DNA of 42,314 nt from a virus. A program made the translations under genes and the position numbers. Below, piece by piece: positions 1 through 9,300 of the stretch. A model generated the notes under the pieces. It was not told the origin of the DNA. It worked only from the letters and a program-made list of their open reading frames with translations, and searched no databases. The stretch's first letter is position 1. Every line of letters starts with the position of its first letter. The DNA lies in IMG/VR virus record IMGVR_UViG_3300009285_005050, positions 1 to 42,314 of that record; one strand, written 5' to 3'.

Positions 1-531
1 GATACCCTCACCAACAAGCCCCTCGCCGCAGCGGATAACGTCATTGATGCGGACACGGCGGTGGCTCTCGCCGCCAACGGGGCCAACTGCTCGGCCGGCC
101 AGTATCCCTTGGGCGTGGATGCCAGTGGCGCAGCAGAATCCTGTACGGCGGCTGCTGCGGGTGGCTCGTTCTTCGTGGGCGTCTTCACCAAAGTCACGTC
201 GGATGCCTCGGCCACACAATCCATCACCGGGGTCGGGTTTCAACCCACCGCCGTGCAATTCTGGTGCGCGGACAATGCCGCCAATGCCGACCGCAAGTTC
301 ATGGGCGCATCAACCGCTACGGTGGACGGGTATCTCTTTTCGCCCGACAGCACCACCGATAATCCCGCTTTATGGGAAAACACCACCGTGATTGGCCTTT
401 ATGTCGAAACCGCCTCCAATTACTACTACGCCACTGCCATGACGCCGACGTCGGATGGGTTCGACCTGGCGTGGGTCAAGACCGGTTCGCCCACGACCAC
501 CATTAGTTGCAAATACCTGGCGATGAAATAG
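1..531 (+). CDS. Tail fiber protein, C-terminal part (5' end outside window)
   Basis: The frame is open from base 1 and ends with TAG at 529-531, giving 176 residues. It begins DTLTNKPLAAADNVIDADT, a low-complexity stretch typical of phage fiber shafts ('DTLTNK...' repeats), followed by a Gly/Ala/Thr/Ser-rich region and an aromatic-rich end (SNYYYATAMTPTSDGF) that suits a receptor-binding tip. A GTG at 61 could be mistaken for a start, but it has no ribosome site and the frame continues upstream. The same frame and motif end the window at 42313, so this is most likely the rest of the fiber begun at 41492. If the ends join through the shared 18 bp, the whole fiber would be about 444 residues. 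The fiber assignment rests on composition and context, not on a recognised domain. Confidence 0.7.
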   Translation, partial: DTLTNKPLAAADNVIDADTAVALAANGANCSAGQYPLGVDASGAAESCTAAAAGGSFFVGVFTKVTSDASATQSITGVGFQPTAVQFWCADNAANADRKFMGASTATVDGYLFSPDSTTDNPALWENTTVIGLYVETASNYYYATAMTPTSDGFDLAWVKTGSPTTTISCKYLAMK

Positions 532-540
532 GAGACCCCC

Positions 541-891
541 ATGCGCTATCTCTGGAGTGTTCTGAGTGTGGTGCTGGTGGCGACGGCTGCGTGGGCCGAC
601 CGCATCTGCATCGACAAGACCACCGGGCAGATTCGAGAGTATCAATCGAGCGCCACGGCTGGCACGCTCATTCAGAATGCCGTCAAGGCAGGCCTGCGTG
701 CTGAGGACGTGGAAGAACGCGAGGTGACGCCGGAGACGTATCGTGTGCTGACGAATGCGCAAACGGCTCCGCAGCGACAAGCCGATGCTGCGATGCGTGC
801 TGCACAACGACAACATCGCCTGGCCGCCCGGGCCAAATTGAAAGCCCAAGGATTGACCGATGCCGAACTCGATGCGGTGGGGGTACGATGA
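541..891 (+). CDS. Secreted hypothetical protein following the fiber
   Basis: This 116-residue protein starts at ATG with a good ribosome site (GGAGACCCCC just upstream). Residues 1-19 form a Sec signal peptide (short basic n-region, hydrophobic core, AWA cleavage motif before DRICID). The mature part is charged, with a helical Arg/Ala-rich C-terminal half (AAMRAAQRQHRLAARAKLKA) that may form a coiled coil. Its stop overlaps the next start (ATGA at 888). I recognise no domain. Being exported and lying between fiber and lysis genes, it could be a periplasmic or envelope factor; that is inference. Confidence 0.6.
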   Translation: MRYLWSVLSVVLVATAAWADRICIDKTTGQIREYQSSATAGTLIQNAVKAGLRAEDVEEREVTPETYRVLTNAQTAPQRQADAAMRAAQRQHRLAARAKLKAQGLTDAELDAVGVR

Positions 892-1166
892 CCCTCTCGC
901 CGAAAGCCCTCCTGATCACCGCCGCCTCCATCGTGGGCGCAGCTACCGTCCTGCTGACCGCCCTGCCGAAAGTGGGGCGCTTCGTCAACCTCATGGCGGA
1001 AGCGGATGAGATTAAGAAGGACGTGAAGCAAGTCCAGGAGGCCAACACCAAGCAAGACCTGACGCTGGAACGCATCACCACGTTGCTTGAATTGCAGCAG
1101 GCGAAGCAGGCGCCGGTCAAGTGCATGGATGTGAAGACCAAGAAGGCGGTGCCATGTCCGCCGTAA
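888..1166 (+). CDS. Small membrane protein with coiled coil (i-spanin-like or holin accessory)
   Basis: The protein has 92 residues and its ATG overlaps the previous stop. One hydrophobic segment lies at about residues 8-27 (LLITAASIVGAATVLLTALP), followed by a charged helical region of about 45 residues rich in E/K/Q (EADEIKKDVKQVQEANTKQD) and a Cys-containing tail ending CPP. One N-terminal TM helix plus a periplasmic coiled coil is the layout of an inner-membrane spanin (Rz type). With the lipobox protein at 1874 it could form a spanin pair, though the two are separated by three genes. A holin-antiholin role is also possible. Only the topology supports this. Confidence 0.5.
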   Translation: MTLSPKALLITAASIVGAATVLLTALPKVGRFVNLMAEADEIKKDVKQVQEANTKQDLTLERITTLLELQQAKQAPVKCMDVKTKKAVPCPP

Positions 1167-1309
1167 GCACCGTCCGCTGCTCGCGCTGCGAAGAACCGAT
1201 GCGGCTGGTCAAGGGTGTGATTCTTGAAAATGGAAGCAGACCATATACTCTAGTCTGCGATTTCTGCCATATCGAGCAGCCCACCTACGACCCGCAGGAT
1301 GCCGAATGA
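1154..1309 (+). CDS. 51-residue zinc-ribbon protein
   Basis: The ATG at 1154 lies inside the end of the previous gene (13-bp overlap), with GAAGGCGG just upstream as ribosome site. The protein has two CxxC knuckles (CSRCEEPM and CDFCHIEQ) about 20 residues apart, a zinc-ribbon spacing. It ends in an ATGA overlap with the next gene. It belongs to a set of small CxxC proteins scattered through this genome. Function unknown. Confidence 0.6.
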   Translation: MSAVSTVRCSRCEEPMRLVKGVILENGSRPYTLVCDFCHIEQPTYDPQDAE

Positions 1310-1641
1310 ACGACTGGGACGGCAAAACGGAGCGGCGCGGCGACATCCCGCTGGTCTTGCAGGAGCTGCACGAGGTCAAGGCGTGTCAGCAGGAGATGCA
1401 AGCCAGTATGGTGCGAATGGAGGAACGATTTGCCGCGCACATGACGACGGATGAGCAATCCGATCTAGAGTTCCGCCGCATGTTGATCGAGCACCACAAC
1501 ACCCTCTATGGCAACGGCAAGGCGGGATTGGATAAAGATGTTGACCGGCTGAAGCAGCAATCCCGCACCGTGGGCTGGTTCCTCGCGACGGCGTGGGTGG
1601 CGATTTTGGGCGGGCTGGTGAAGGTGCTGACGGGGAAATGA
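1306..1641 (+). CDS. XhlA-like / holin-like protein with C-terminal TM
   Basis: A 111-residue protein. Residues 15-85 are charged and helical (LQELHEVKACQQEMQASM..., then HHNTLYGNGKAGLDKDVDRL), and residues 89-107 form one TM helix (TVGWFLATAWVAILGGLVKV). A soluble coiled coil followed by one C-terminal TM helix resembles XhlA-type hemolysin/holin-associated proteins of phage lysis cassettes. The gene is coupled on both sides by ATGA overlaps, within the run leading to the putative endolysin. Family assignment is by architecture only. Confidence 0.5.
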   Translation: MNDWDGKTERRGDIPLVLQELHEVKACQQEMQASMVRMEERFAAHMTTDEQSDLEFRRMLIEHHNTLYGNGKAGLDKDVDRLKQQSRTVGWFLATAWVAILGGLVKVLTGK

Positions 1642-1877
1642 GCGACAAACCATCCGACAAACCATCGTGGTATTCCAGCACCCTGTCCCAACTCGCTATC
1701 GGCTCGGTGGCCTGCTACCTGCTGATCGCCTCCTACGTGGCCTTCGTGACCAAAGACCTGTCAGGTCTGAAATGGGCAGCGGAGGTGTTTGGCGCGGGGT
1801 ACCTGGCAGCCAGGGCGAACACGGGTAAGGGCACCGTGCCCACACCGCCGGCTCCGCCAACAACCGAGGTGAAATGA
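1638..1877 (+). CDS. Small one-TM membrane protein, holin candidate
   Basis: The start is the ATG overlapping the stop of the preceding gene (ATGA at 1638), giving 79 residues. A hydrophobic stretch lies at about 15-37 (LAIGSVACYLLIASYVAFVT), with a weaker one near 45-60 (WAAEVFGAGYLAARA), and the tail is Pro/Thr-rich. Size and position between the XhlA-like gene and the lipobox protein make it a holin candidate. No family recognised. Confidence 0.45.
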   Translation: MSDKPSDKPSWYSSTLSQLAIGSVACYLLIASYVAFVTKDLSGLKWAAEVFGAGYLAARANTGKGTVPTPPAPPTTEVK

Positions 1878-2125
1878 TGGGCGCTCCGCAATGCGCCGCG
1901 CTCCTCCTGGCGGTCATCCTCAGCGGGTGTGCTGTGCCCCACCGCACCTCGGCGCGGTTCTTCCAGGGCAAGATGAACATGGTGACACGGACACCCTCTG
2001 GGACGGTGATTTCGGTGTTGAACTATTGTGGGCAGACCGCCTGTCGTGAGCCCCAAGTGGCCGTGGAGTGGAACGCGCAGCAGGAATTGCACTCGTTGCA
2101 GATTACCTACCCGACGGGACCTTGA
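1874..2125 (+). CDS. Lipoprotein, o-spanin candidate
   Basis: An 83-residue protein starting at the ATG overlapping the previous stop (a second ATG follows directly). The N-terminus is a lipoprotein signal: hydrophobic core ALLLAVIL followed by the lipobox LSGC, with Cys at about residue 19. The mature part is short, with two further Cys residues (YCGQTAC). A small outer-membrane lipoprotein in a lysis cassette is the hallmark of an outer-membrane spanin (Rz1 type), although it is less Pro-rich than classic Rz1. It lies 2 bp before the hydrolase gene. Confidence 0.5.
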   Translation: MMGAPQCAALLLAVILSGCAVPHRTSARFFQGKMNMVTRTPSGTVISVLNYCGQTACREPQVAVEWNAQQELHSLQITYPTGP

Positions 2126-2127
2126 CG

Positions 2128-2655
2128 ATGGATACCACCACATATTTAGGCGTACGGGACAAAATTACTACGGGTGATCTCCTGAGCATCAGTGGCAGCG
2201 ATCCGGTGAGCTGGATCATCCGGGCGTGGACGCGCTCGGCCTGGTCGCATGTCGGTCTCTTGGTGCGGTTGAGCGAGGCCGGCACCGAACGAGTCTTCCT
2301 GCTGCACGCCACGGCCAAGACGGGCGTGGTGCTGCTGCCCGTGTCGCGGTATCTCGCAGGGCTGCGCGGCACGGCCAGTTGGGTGCGCTGCATCCCCTCG
2401 ATTGCGGCATCGCTCAATGCGCACTACCGCACCGACCTGCTGGCCTATGCCCTGCAACAGTTGGGGCGCGGGTATGACTTCCGTGGCATCGCGCGCTTCG
2501 TGCTGCCCTGCGTCCCTGCGGCCCAAGAGCGGTTCTTCTGCTCGGAGTTGGCGGCGTCCGCCTATCGCGCCGCGGGGGTATTGACCCAGACATTCCAAAG
2601 CCCCGCGCTCCTGGTGCGCGAGCCCATCTTCGAGCCGCCAGTGTCGTTGGCGTGA
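2128..2655 (+). CDS. Permuted NlpC/P60 (YiiX-like) cysteine hydrolase, putative endolysin
   Basis: Start chosen at ATG 2128, directly after the lipobox gene; the frame is open upstream but lacks a better start. The protein has 175 residues. His41 sits in WSHVGLLV and the catalytic Cys138 in ERFFCSELAASAYRAAG, so His precedes Cys, the order of the circularly permuted NlpC/P60 (YiiX/YebB) papain-fold family. These enzymes cleave amide bonds in peptidoglycan peptides or act on lipids. With holin- and spanin-like genes upstream, a lysis role is the simplest reading. No signal peptide is visible. Substrate specificity cannot be read from sequence. Confidence 0.65.
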   Translation: MDTTTYLGVRDKITTGDLLSISGSDPVSWIIRAWTRSAWSHVGLLVRLSEAGTERVFLLHATAKTGVVLLPVSRYLAGLRGTASWVRCIPSIAASLNAHYRTDLLAYALQQLGRGYDFRGIARFVLPCVPAAQERFFCSELAASAYRAAGVLTQTFQSPALLVREPIFEPPVSLA

Positions 2656-2834
2656 TGCGTCGGTATCCAGAGGGCGATCACTGGGGCGCGCAGCAGACCA
2701 TCGCGCAGGTGGGCGACCGCATCGTGAGTGAGCTGCACCAGGAACAGTTGCGCCGGCACCGGCCGCCAGACACCATCGTCCTGCATGGACGGGCGCGGCA
2801 TCTGTACCGACGACGACACGAGAGGACGGACTGA
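2655..2834 (+). CDS. Small basic hypothetical protein
   Basis: A 59-residue protein starting at an ATG that shares its A with the previous stop (TGATG). It is Arg/His-rich, ending RARHLYRRRHERTD, with no hydrophobic segment and no motif I recognise. Its stop overlaps the next ATG (TGATG at 2832-2836). It links the lysis cassette to the internal virion protein genes. Confidence 0.5.
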   Translation: MRRYPEGDHWGAQQTIAQVGDRIVSELHQEQLRRHRPPDTIVLHGRARHLYRRRHERTD

Positions 2835-4642
2835 TGGCCCTCATTGATGACATCTTGCGGTCGCTTACGTCGCAACCGGCGCTCGGGGCGGCCGCCTTGA
2901 TTGGCGGCTCGGCCATGGATCGGGAACCAGGCGAAGTCCTGGAAGCCCGCCAAGCCTTGCGCAACCAATTCACGTCGCCATTCAGCGATCTGCAAATCCC
3001 CGCAGCGCGCACTGGCACCTCCTTCCTCGAACGGCAGATTACCAGTCCCGCCGATCCGTTCGCGCCCGGTGGCGTGTACGCCTCCTATCTCCCCGCCTTC
3101 AAGCGCAATGAAGAGGACGTGTTGAGCGGCTTGCAGACACAGCTCTCCCGCGCCTTCCCGGCCTCCGCCGGCGTGACGCTCCAAGGCCCCGTCCAGGAGA
3201 ACTTGCGGCGCGCGACGGAGCAACTGGCGACCAATCGCAACGTCCTGGCCGCTGACCTCCTGCGCGAGCAACAGACGCGCCAGCAGCAGGCCGCCACGTC
3301 CTTGCAAGGGCTGGGCACGGACGTGATGGGACAGCAGCGGCAGGCGGCCGCGGATGTCCTGCAATTCTCGCGGCCCGATCCGACGGCTCAATCGATCGCC
3401 AATCTCGGCTCGATCCTGCTCATGGATTCGGTGCTGAATCGGCGTGGGACGGGGGCGACGGGCATCGGCACGGGCGTGACGGGGAACTCCGCCATTGATG
3501 CGCTCATCCGTCAGTTGGGGTTGGGTGGTGGAGGTGGTGGCGCGGCCCAACCGGGGGCCGCGGGTGGTGGTGCAGCAGCACCCACCGCGACGGGTGGGGC
3601 ACTCTCGGCGTTGGGGCAAATCTTCGCGCCTGCCTTGCAGGGGGCCTTGTCACAATACGGTGGCAACGCCATCCAAGGCATCCTGCAAAGTCTCGCCCCA
3701 GGAGGCGGTGTCTTTGGCGAAGGGCTGATGGGCGCTGCTGGCCCACAAGGCAATGCCATCAGCGCGTTGATCGCTGGGTTGGGTAATGTTGGCATGCCCG
3801 CGCTGGGTCAAGGGGGCGGGCTGATTGGCGCTGCTGGTCCCCAGGGCAATGCCTTGGCGCAAATGGCCGCAGAGTTTGGAGGCGCCGCACCGAGCGCCAC
3901 AGGAGCAGGTGCCGCTGGTGCGGCTGGCACGGCGGCCGCGGGAGATGCGGCCTTCGCATTGTCTGGGTTGGGTGGTCTCTTGGGTGGCCTCGGAGCCGGT
4001 GCGGCCGGGTATGGTTTGGGTCAACTAGGCAGCCGGTTCTTGCCCAACCAAGCCACGAGTGCACTCGGCGGAGCGGCCGGAGGCGCGGCGGCTGGTGCGG
4101 TGATTGGTTCCATCGTGCCAGGGCTCGGCACAGCCATCGGCGCCGTGATTGGTGGGGTGGCTGGTCTGTTTGGCGGCTTTGGCGGCGAGCGCAGTCAACA
4201 AGCGGCCATCAAAGCCGAACGGCTGGCCGCCGACATGGCCTCCCAATCGAACAACACCGCGCAACTCGGTTCGTTTTGGACATCAGCTATCGGGCAAGCG
4301 GGTGGCGATGTGGACGGCTTCGGGTCGTTCGCCCAGCAGCAGTTGGACATCTACCAGCAAGGGCCGACGGCGTTTTCGTATGGCGGCGTGAGCGGGACGC
4401 TCGACCAAGGCAACGCCATCGCCAAAGTGGGGGCCGCGCAAACCCTGCAAGCCATCAACACCGCGCGCGCCCAACAGGGGAAATCAATATACGCCACGCT
4501 CGACCAAGTGGACGGATTCCGCGATGCGTACATCAACTACCTCATGGCAAATCTGAAAGTGGAGAGCGGCGGCGGGACGCGGCCGGTGGCGAATGTGCAG
4601 GAATTTGGTGGCTTTGTCAGTGACGCTGGCCTCCGCGTCTAA
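2834..4642 (+). CDS. Internal virion / DNA-ejection protein, Gly-Ala-rich
   Basis: A 602-residue protein. Residues 1-200 are Gln/Ala/Arg-rich and helical (for example TEQLATNRNVLAADLLREQQ). The middle, about 230-460, is extremely Gly/Ala-rich with glycine-zipper segments (AGGAAAGAVIGSIVPGLGTA) able to insert in membranes. Two near-identical repeats, GL(M/I)GAAGPQGNA, lie about 36 residues apart. The C-terminus is a more ordinary globular domain. Composition and the position before a transglycosylase and a giant protein match the T7 gp14/gp15/gp16-type ejection cluster that forms a DNA channel across the cell envelope. The role is by analogy. Confidence 0.6.
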   Translation: MALIDDILRSLTSQPALGAAALIGGSAMDREPGEVLEARQALRNQFTSPFSDLQIPAARTGTSFLERQITSPADPFAPGGVYASYLPAFKRNEEDVLSGLQTQLSRAFPASAGVTLQGPVQENLRRATEQLATNRNVLAADLLREQQTRQQQAATSLQGLGTDVMGQQRQAAADVLQFSRPDPTAQSIANLGSILLMDSVLNRRGTGATGIGTGVTGNSAIDALIRQLGLGGGGGGAAQPGAAGGGAAAPTATGGALSALGQIFAPALQGALSQYGGNAIQGILQSLAPGGGVFGEGLMGAAGPQGNAISALIAGLGNVGMPALGQGGGLIGAAGPQGNALAQMAAEFGGAAPSATGAGAAGAAGTAAAGDAAFALSGLGGLLGGLGAGAAGYGLGQLGSRFLPNQATSALGGAAGGAAAGAVIGSIVPGLGTAIGAVIGGVAGLFGGFGGERSQQAAIKAERLAADMASQSNNTAQLGSFWTSAIGQAGGDVDGFGSFAQQQLDIYQQGPTAFSYGGVSGTLDQGNAIAKVGAAQTLQAINTARAQQGKSIYATLDQVDGFRDAYINYLMANLKVESGGGTRPVANVQEFGGFVSDAGLRV

Positions 4643-4643
4643 C

Positions 4644-5591
4644 ATGCCAGGCCAATCGCTCGTCACCGATGCCTTACTGGACGCCATCGCCCGGAAGGAA
4701 TCCAACAACAACCCCGCGGCGGTGGGCGACACGCACCTCGCCAACCAGGCCTACGGGGCCTTCCAGGTGCGGCTGCCCGCGTTCCAGGATGTGCAGCGGG
4801 TCTTTCCTGACCAGTTCGGGCAGGTGACGTTCGAGCAGATGCAACGTGACCCGGCGCTCAACCGTGCTGTCGCCAAGGCGTACTTGCTCGCCGGGGAACA
4901 GGCCTACGGCATCACCGAGCTGCCACGGCTCATTTCGTTTTACAATCGCGGCCCGAAGGCGCGCAGCGGCCCTATCACCAATCAGTCCTACGTCAACGAC
5001 GTGCAGCAGTTCTTGCGCGCACCGACAGGAGACCCGCCCGTGAAGCCCACCAGCCGACGTACCGACCAGCCCTTCCGCACGGCGGAGGAGGCCGTCACCT
5101 ATCTGAATCGGATGGTGGTGTCCACGGATTTGATGGCCCCGTTGACGGCCCAGGAGATCGAGCCGATGCTGTCGCGCTTCTCGCCGCCCACGGCCATGCC
5201 GGGGGTGCATCCGACGCCGCCGGATGCTCAGGCGCAGGAACGTACGACGATTTCGGCGCTGGCCCAGGCCCAACGCCAGCGCGGGATGGCGCCACAGGGT
5301 GCAGGCGCGGCCTTGGCGACGGACTGGCAGGCGCTCTCAGAGCAGGGCGGCACCTATATGGGTCAGCCGGTGCCACCGGTCGATCAAATCACGCAGGGCC
5401 ATAACGCGGCGTCCATCCTGCAACGCACACGACAAGGGGCCATGCCCATTGACCCGAACAACACCATGGGCCGTGAGGGCGAGACGTTCTTCCCGACGGT
5501 CAGTGATGCCGCCACCGACAATCCGGATCGCGCCGCCATGCAGCGGATGATGTTGCGCCGCATTTTGCCCGCGTATTCGCAGCGAGCGTAG
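4644..5591 (+). CDS. Internal virion lytic transglycosylase (SLT/GEWL fold)
   Basis: Start chosen at ATG 4644, just after the preceding stop; an upstream in-frame start at 4593 would overlap it by 50 bp. The 315-residue protein has an N-terminal SLT-like domain: catalytic Glu19 in AIARKESNNNP, then YGAFQVR (the GxxQ-type motif) and SFYNRGPKA (the YNxGPG-type motif). Residues 145-315 are Gln/Ala/Pro-rich with no recognised domain. Virion transglycosylases open peptidoglycan locally during DNA entry, which fits its position between two ejection-type proteins. It lacks a signal peptide, as expected for a packaged enzyme. Confidence 0.75.
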   Translation: MPGQSLVTDALLDAIARKESNNNPAAVGDTHLANQAYGAFQVRLPAFQDVQRVFPDQFGQVTFEQMQRDPALNRAVAKAYLLAGEQAYGITELPRLISFYNRGPKARSGPITNQSYVNDVQQFLRAPTGDPPVKPTSRRTDQPFRTAEEAVTYLNRMVVSTDLMAPLTAQEIEPMLSRFSPPTAMPGVHPTPPDAQAQERTTISALAQAQRQRGMAPQGAGAALATDWQALSEQGGTYMGQPVPPVDQITQGHNAASILQRTRQGAMPIDPNNTMGREGETFFPTVSDAATDNPDRAAMQRMMLRRILPAYSQRA

Positions 5592-5599
5592 GAGGAGCC

Positions 5600-6352
5600 A
5601 TGGCCGGTCGTCGAAGGACAGGCGTGTTGGGCGGCGCCATCAATGTCGCCAGCCAACTGCTGCTGCATCGGCAGGAGGAACAGCGGAAGCGGCGCGATCA
5701 GGCCACCGAGCTGGCGCTGAAGTTCAAGACCGAGCTGGCGCTGGATGCGGCCAAGCAGGGGATGGCCTACACCGACCCGTTCAGTGGCACGGCGATGCCC
5801 GCCGTGACCGCGCTTGGGGGGCCGCCCGCCGTGGGTGCAGGTCAGCGGTTGAGCGCCACCTATGACCGCTTTGGGCGTCCGAAGGGGTACAGCACGACCA
5901 CCGAACCCGCGCCTGACCCCGTCAAGATGGCGACCCAGACGGCGGATTTGCAGTCCAAACTGCTGACCGGGCGGGCGGCGCATGAGAATATCAACGCGGA
6001 CATCGCTTACCAAAACGCGCAAGCCAACGCGGACTGGCGCCGGGCCCATCCCGTCAAGAGCGCGTTGGGTCTGACGAAGACCGCTCCCGTCGCGTTGTCA
6101 CCTGACATCATGCCCGAGGCGTACGCCAAGGGGGCCCCGTTGGATCTGGCGCTCCAACTCGCCACGCAGCGATTGAGCGGCCTGGTGGCTCCTACAGCAA
6201 CCGGCATCAGCAGGGGCGACGTCACCGACGACCTCCCCAGCGACCTGCCAGACATTGTTTCCGAAGGCGCAGCGGATGGCGACCAATTCCAATCGGCCGA
6301 GGATGGCGGTCTCTACGAAGTCCAGGGCGGTCAGTGGGTCAAGGTGCAGTAG
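5600..6352 (+). CDS. Hypothetical internal virion protein
   Basis: A 250-residue protein with a strong ribosome site (GGAGGAGCC before ATG). The N-terminal 60 residues are helical and charged (LHRQEEQRKRRDQATELALK). The middle is Ala/Thr/Pro-rich, and the acidic C-terminus ends in GGLYEVQGGQWVKVQ, echoed by the W-V-R-K motifs at the start of the next protein. No known domain. Position suggests a virion component or a chaperone for the giant protein. Confidence 0.6.
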   Translation: MAGRRRTGVLGGAINVASQLLLHRQEEQRKRRDQATELALKFKTELALDAAKQGMAYTDPFSGTAMPAVTALGGPPAVGAGQRLSATYDRFGRPKGYSTTTEPAPDPVKMATQTADLQSKLLTGRAAHENINADIAYQNAQANADWRRAHPVKSALGLTKTAPVALSPDIMPEAYAKGAPLDLALQLATQRLSGLVAPTATGISRGDVTDDLPSDLPDIVSEGAADGDQFQSAEDGGLYEVQGGQWVKVQ

Positions 6353-6355
6353 GCC

Positions 6356-9300
6356 ATGCCGTGGCTGCGTAAGGGCGGGGTGGATGTCCTCGACAGTACG
6401 GAGTCCACGACCGCACCCGTAACGCCTGCGCGCCCTACGACGGGCGGGTGGGTGCGTAAGGGCGGGGTGGACGTGTCTGCCTCCCTTCCCATGTTACCTT
6501 CCATGACGCTACCCAGCGTCGGCGAGTGGGTGCGACGGCAGGGCGTGGCTGTGGTGCCGGCTGCCACCGCCCCATCCTTCTTCCCCTCCCGCGCTGCTTC
6601 AATTACTGAAGCGGGGCTGCCACTGACGCAACGGCTCGGCCAGATCGGACGTACGGCCAGCGAAGGCATCGCGTCGATCCTGCCTCCGGTCGCCATCGCG
6701 CGGAATCTGCAACTCCGTCAAGCCGAACGGCAACTCAATCCGCCGTTGCCTTCGACGCAAGCAGGATGGGTTCCCCCCCGGACATGGGAAGACGCTGCTC
6801 GGCAACAAGAGCAGTATCTTCAACAGCGTTCCCCCTTCCTCGCCCAGACCATCGCGGAGCGCCAAGGACGTGAACGGCAAGCCGCGGAAGCGATGCCGTG
6901 GGCCACCGGCGCGGGGCGTTTCGTGGGCGGACTGGCCCCATTCGCCGCCGGCATGGGCGCGACCAATGCGGCCCTCGGCCCAGCAGGTCAAGCCGCCATC
7001 CGCGCGCTACCACTGCTCGCTCGTGCGCCTGCCGTTGGCCTGACGATGGCACCAACCGCTGGGGCGCTCGCGGCGCAGGAACGCGCCAACCTGGGCGTCA
7101 CACAAGGGGTTCCGACGACCGCGGGCGATGTGGCGAAAGCTGGCCTGACGAGTGCGGCTCTGGCCGTGCCACTCGGCGCGGCAGGCGAAGCCGTGATGAC
7201 GGGTGGACGCGCCATCAATCAACGCCTGTTCCAAGGCATGTTGACCCGTCTCGAAGGCGTCTACCAGCAGCGCAATCCCAACGTCTCCCCGGAGGTGTTC
7301 GACCAGTTCCGTCTCTGGCTGCGTCAGCAGCTCGTGACCACGGCGCGCGCCCAAGGATGGAGTCCAGAGACAGGCCCTGGCGTCCTGCGATCAGCCATCG
7401 GTCGGACGCGCATTGAACGCGCCATCCGCCAAGACCCGATGTTTCTGAAGATGCGCGTGCCCGTAGAACAGCCCACACCGCCCCAACGACCTGTCATGGC
7501 GTTCGCGCCACCGCTCGCGGCGCCCGTCCGTCCGCCAACCGTGCCACGTCCCGTCCTGAGCACGCCCGGCGCGTCGCAGATGCCGGCGACTACACCGCCG
7601 TTGCCGGTCATCGCGCCACGCGTGAACATCGCTGCTCCGGCTGTCCTTGTGCCACCACGAACACCGGCGACGATGGGTGAAGCGATTGCGTTGAGTTCGC
7701 CCAGCGGCACCATGTCGCGCCAGTCCAGAGCGAGGGCAAATGAGCGTTTGCGGCAGGAGCTGTTTGGCCAAGAAGGTCTGCAAGCGCAGAACGCGCCGCA
7801 ACCCACGCCCGCGGAGGCGTTGCGGCGCCAAGCCCAACAACTACGCGAACTCGCTAGTCGCGGCATGAAGCCCAAGGCGCACCTGCGACAGGCCATGGTG
7901 CTGGAAGTCCGCGCTCAACAATTAGATGCTGCCACGCCAACGCTACCGGCTGCGGCCCCTGGCGCGCCGTCACCGACACCAGCCCAGCCCACGCCGCAGC
8001 CGACCATTCCCGACTTCGCCACCACCCAAGAGGCCGAGGCGTTCGGACGCCAGCATCAGGGCAACGCGCAGGTCGTGGCGCTGTTGCAAGCCAAGCGCGC
8101 GGCCTACCTGCGCCTGGCCGATGACACCGCCCTATCCACTGACCTGCGCTTCCAGGCCGCCCAAGCCGCGCAGCTGCCACGGGAGGCGTTGCAGGCGGCG
8201 GGGCAGGGCGTGGAGCAGCCGACGCCTGCTACTGTGTCAGCCGCCCCGCCTGTTGTTGCGCCCAGCGCGGTCAAGCAGCCGTGGGAGATGACGGCGTTGG
8301 AATACGCCCGATCGCACGTGCCAGGCGCACGCGCGCCCGGTGCGGGCTTCACGGCGCAGCACCGCGTTGAAGTCAAGGCGGCGCTCGCCAGAAGACAACC
8401 CGTCCCCCCCGCCGTCCTCGCCGAATATCCTGATCTGCAATCACCGACGACTGCGGGGCCACAGCGCCCCCGCACCCAAACCGAATTGCCCGGCCTGGCT
8501 CCACCGCCCGCGCCCACCACGGCGCTGCGTCCGACGACCGCACAGGCGCCCACCAAGGAAGAGCGATTGGCGAGTGGTGTGGCGGAACCCTCGCCCGCCT
8601 ACGGCACATCCGCGCCCCCGTTCTACTCCCACCTGGAGCGCACCATCGAGCAGCGGATGCCTCGTCGTGCGCCCGTCGCCCAGGTGCGCGGCCTGCTCGC
8701 CTCGGCGGGCGTCAAGCAGGACGAACTGACCTGGGTGCTGGGCGATTACCTGGACGGCAAGGTATTCATCCAGCAAGCCGACCTGTTGCAGCACATCCGC
8801 GCCAATCAGGTGCAGGTGCAAGAGGTGGTGAAGCACGATGCGGAAATCCCGTCATCGCTGTCAGCTACAGGCACCTATCGTCCTGGACGATTCGCCACGA
8901 CCAAGTTCTCCGACCGCGTCCTCCCCGGCGGCCCGCTTTCCAGGGATACAGAGCTGTTGTCGGAGAGTGGCTGGAAGAGAATCGACGAGCTTGGTATCGG
9001 CGATATCGTGATGACGCGCGCCGACGATGGACGCCTTGAATGGGCGGGCGTCAGCGCAACGCATCGCGTGTTCTCGGATCGTCTTTATCACTTCCAGAAT
9101 CAGTCAATCGACATGATGACGACTGCGAATCACCAAATGGTTGTGAAGCGCCGTCGTCGCAGCTCGGCTGGGGTTTTTAGGACTACGGCGGAGCAGCTGT
9201 GGCGTATGTCTGAATGCCTCGTCCCGCTTACCGGAGCGTGGCACGCAAAGAGTCAGAAAACACTTTTCGGACTTCACGCCGGAGACGTTGCGGAGTTTGT

